Positions 6,301 to 6,707 of a DNA stretch of 6,707 nt are shown here, one piece after another. Position 1 is the stretch's first letter; every line of letters begins with the position of its first letter. The stretch covers positions 1-6,707 of the forward strand of contig UQWG01000066.1 of assembly GCA_900544645.1 (NCBI GenBank), written 5' to 3'. The translations under genes were made by a program, and so were the position numbers. Under the pieces are notes generated by a model, which was not told the DNA's origin, did no database searches, and worked only from the letters and a program-made list of their open reading frames with translations. This stretch comes from an uncultured Collinsella sp. (GTDB lineage Bacteria; Actinomycetota; Coriobacteriia; Coriobacteriales; Coriobacteriaceae).

Positions 6301-6342
6301 AGAGGGGCTGTCCCACCAACGCGGGACAGCCCCTCTTTTCTT
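6301..6342 (+). terminator. Strong intrinsic terminator after the protease gene
   Basis: A perfect 14-bp stem (6301-6314 with 6323-6336) with an 8-nt loop is followed by a T-rich tail, TCTTTTCTT. It lies 26 bp after the protease stop. The left arm starts AGAGGGG, so the element has an A-rich/T-rich base on only one side and works best for plus-strand transcripts. Confidence 0.9.
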
Positions 6343-6344
6343 AT

Positions 6345-6375
6345 TGATCCGTTGGGGACGGAGGAAAACGGATCA
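6345..6375. repeat. REP-like intergenic palindrome with GGGGAC loop
   Basis: TGATCCGTT (6345-6353) pairs perfectly with AACGGATCA (6367-6375) around a 13-nt purine-rich loop that begins GGGGACGG. No T-run follows. The loop start matches the GGGGAC found at the loop edge of the palindrome at 4607-4637. Confidence 0.6.
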
Positions 6376-6629
6376 CTTGTGGCTGGCAAGAGGCCTGCTT
6401 CGTAATGGTCTGGACAGTTAGTTCAGATACGTATAAATCTGGGGCAGCTTGGGATGCGTTTTGAGCAATTTTTGATTGGGATGGGGCTCGGATGGGTGTT
6501 TGGAAGGGAGAGTGGGACGTTTACATGGTCTCGAGGAGCCCAAATTAGTTGAAACAGGGGTGTTCGTGCGGTGGCGCGCGCAGACGTGGTGTAAGAGCGT
6601 CCTGAGGTCCGTCGCTGCAAGTCCCGATG
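6376..6629. other. Non-coding stretch with G-tracts and a promoter-like pair
   Basis: No convincing gene is visible. TGGACA (6411-6416) and TATAAA (6432-6437) resemble -35 and -10 elements, but the spacer is only 15 bases and no gene follows. An imperfect inverted repeat, TCTGGAC (6409-6415) with GTTCAGA (6421-6427), overlaps it. Five G-tracts of three or more lie at 6478-6516. A 65-codon minus-strand reading frame at 6423-6620 has no recognisable motif or ribosome-binding site and is probably chance. Confidence 0.5.
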
Positions 6630-6707
6630 TTACTCCTTCTTGAGGCCGCGCCTCTCGACTATCTCGTCCACTATCTCCCTGGCGCGCCGCCCGAGCGCGC
6701 GGCGCCT
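6630..6707 (-). CDS. Possible C-terminal end of an unidentified gene (partial)
   Basis: On the minus strand an open frame enters from the right edge and ends at TAA (6632-6630), giving 25 residues that include RAREIVDEIVERRGLKKE. The stretch is strongly charged and could form an amphipathic helix, as many protein C-termini do. The other two minus-strand frames either stop early or read as implausible protein. It uses ATA twice and AGG three times in 25 codons, unlike the neighbouring genes, which may mean transferred DNA or a chance frame. I do not recognise the protein. Confidence 0.35.
   Translation of the reverse strand, partial: RRRALGRRAREIVDEIVERRGLKKE

Noticed and set aside
4787..6319. 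510-codon open frame antisense to the protease gene
   Set aside because: It mirrors the GC-rich third positions of the real gene and has no recognisable domain; the plus-strand protein has a full catalytic triad and family match.
6423..6620. 65-codon minus-strand gene
   Set aside because: Composition is unlike real neighbours, there is no ribosome-binding site or motif, and it overlaps G-tracts and a promoter-like sequence.
1..6707. CRISPR array, tRNA, rRNA, insertion sequence or phage genes
   Set aside because: No regularly spaced repeats, RNA-gene folds, transposase or phage protein signatures are visible.

Overview
The window comes from a high-GC Gram-positive bacterium. Gene content, codon use and the intergenic hairpins fit Coriobacteriia, most likely a Collinsella-type gut actinobacterium. 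That assignment is inference from sequence style; no rRNA or marker gene is present. Five complete genes and one possible gene end are visible. They fall into three units: a sugar-acid module, a nitrogen module and a surface protease.

Positions 1-2416 hold a divergent pair. A 2-keto-3-deoxygluconate (KDG) kinase lies on the minus strand (127-1161) and a LacI-family regulator on the plus strand (1394-2416). The gap between them carries two tandem copies of a LacI-type operator (GAAATCGGTTT, 13-bp period), a palindromic AGTATACT that offers a -10 element in both directions, and a 23-bp-stem hairpin in the kinase leader. The likely logic is a local KdgR-type repressor controlling KDG phosphorylation and possibly itself.

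Positions 2417-4601 hold a type I glutamine synthetase homologue followed 50 bp later by an OmpR-type regulator. The regulator resembles actinobacterial GlnR: its receiver domain keeps only Asp50 and lacks the other phosphorylation-pocket residues. A sequence matching the GlnR half-site (TTAAC-n6-GAAAC) lies 65 bp before the glutamine synthetase start. The glutamine synthetase is full length but has lost several residues that are near-universal in the active site: two n1 metal ligands (A184 and G191 where Glu is expected) and the n2 metal ligand His (F240), plus neighbouring ATP, glutamate and flap residues. It may be a pseudoenzyme or an enzyme with a changed reaction, kept beside a nitrogen regulator. 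This is the most interesting signal in the window.

Positions 4602-6342 hold a membrane-anchored HtrA/DegP-type serine protease with a complete catalytic triad, one PDZ domain and a Gln/Gly/Tyr-rich tail. A terminator-like hairpin sits just before its ribosome-binding site, so every transcript into the gene must read through it. A strong intrinsic terminator follows the gene. Two intergenic palindromes flanking this gene share a GGGGAC loop motif and look like REP-type elements.

Positions 6343-6707 are mostly non-coding. They hold a palindrome, a weak promoter-like pair, a run of G-tracts and, at the right edge on the minus strand, a possible C-terminal gene end with unusual codons.
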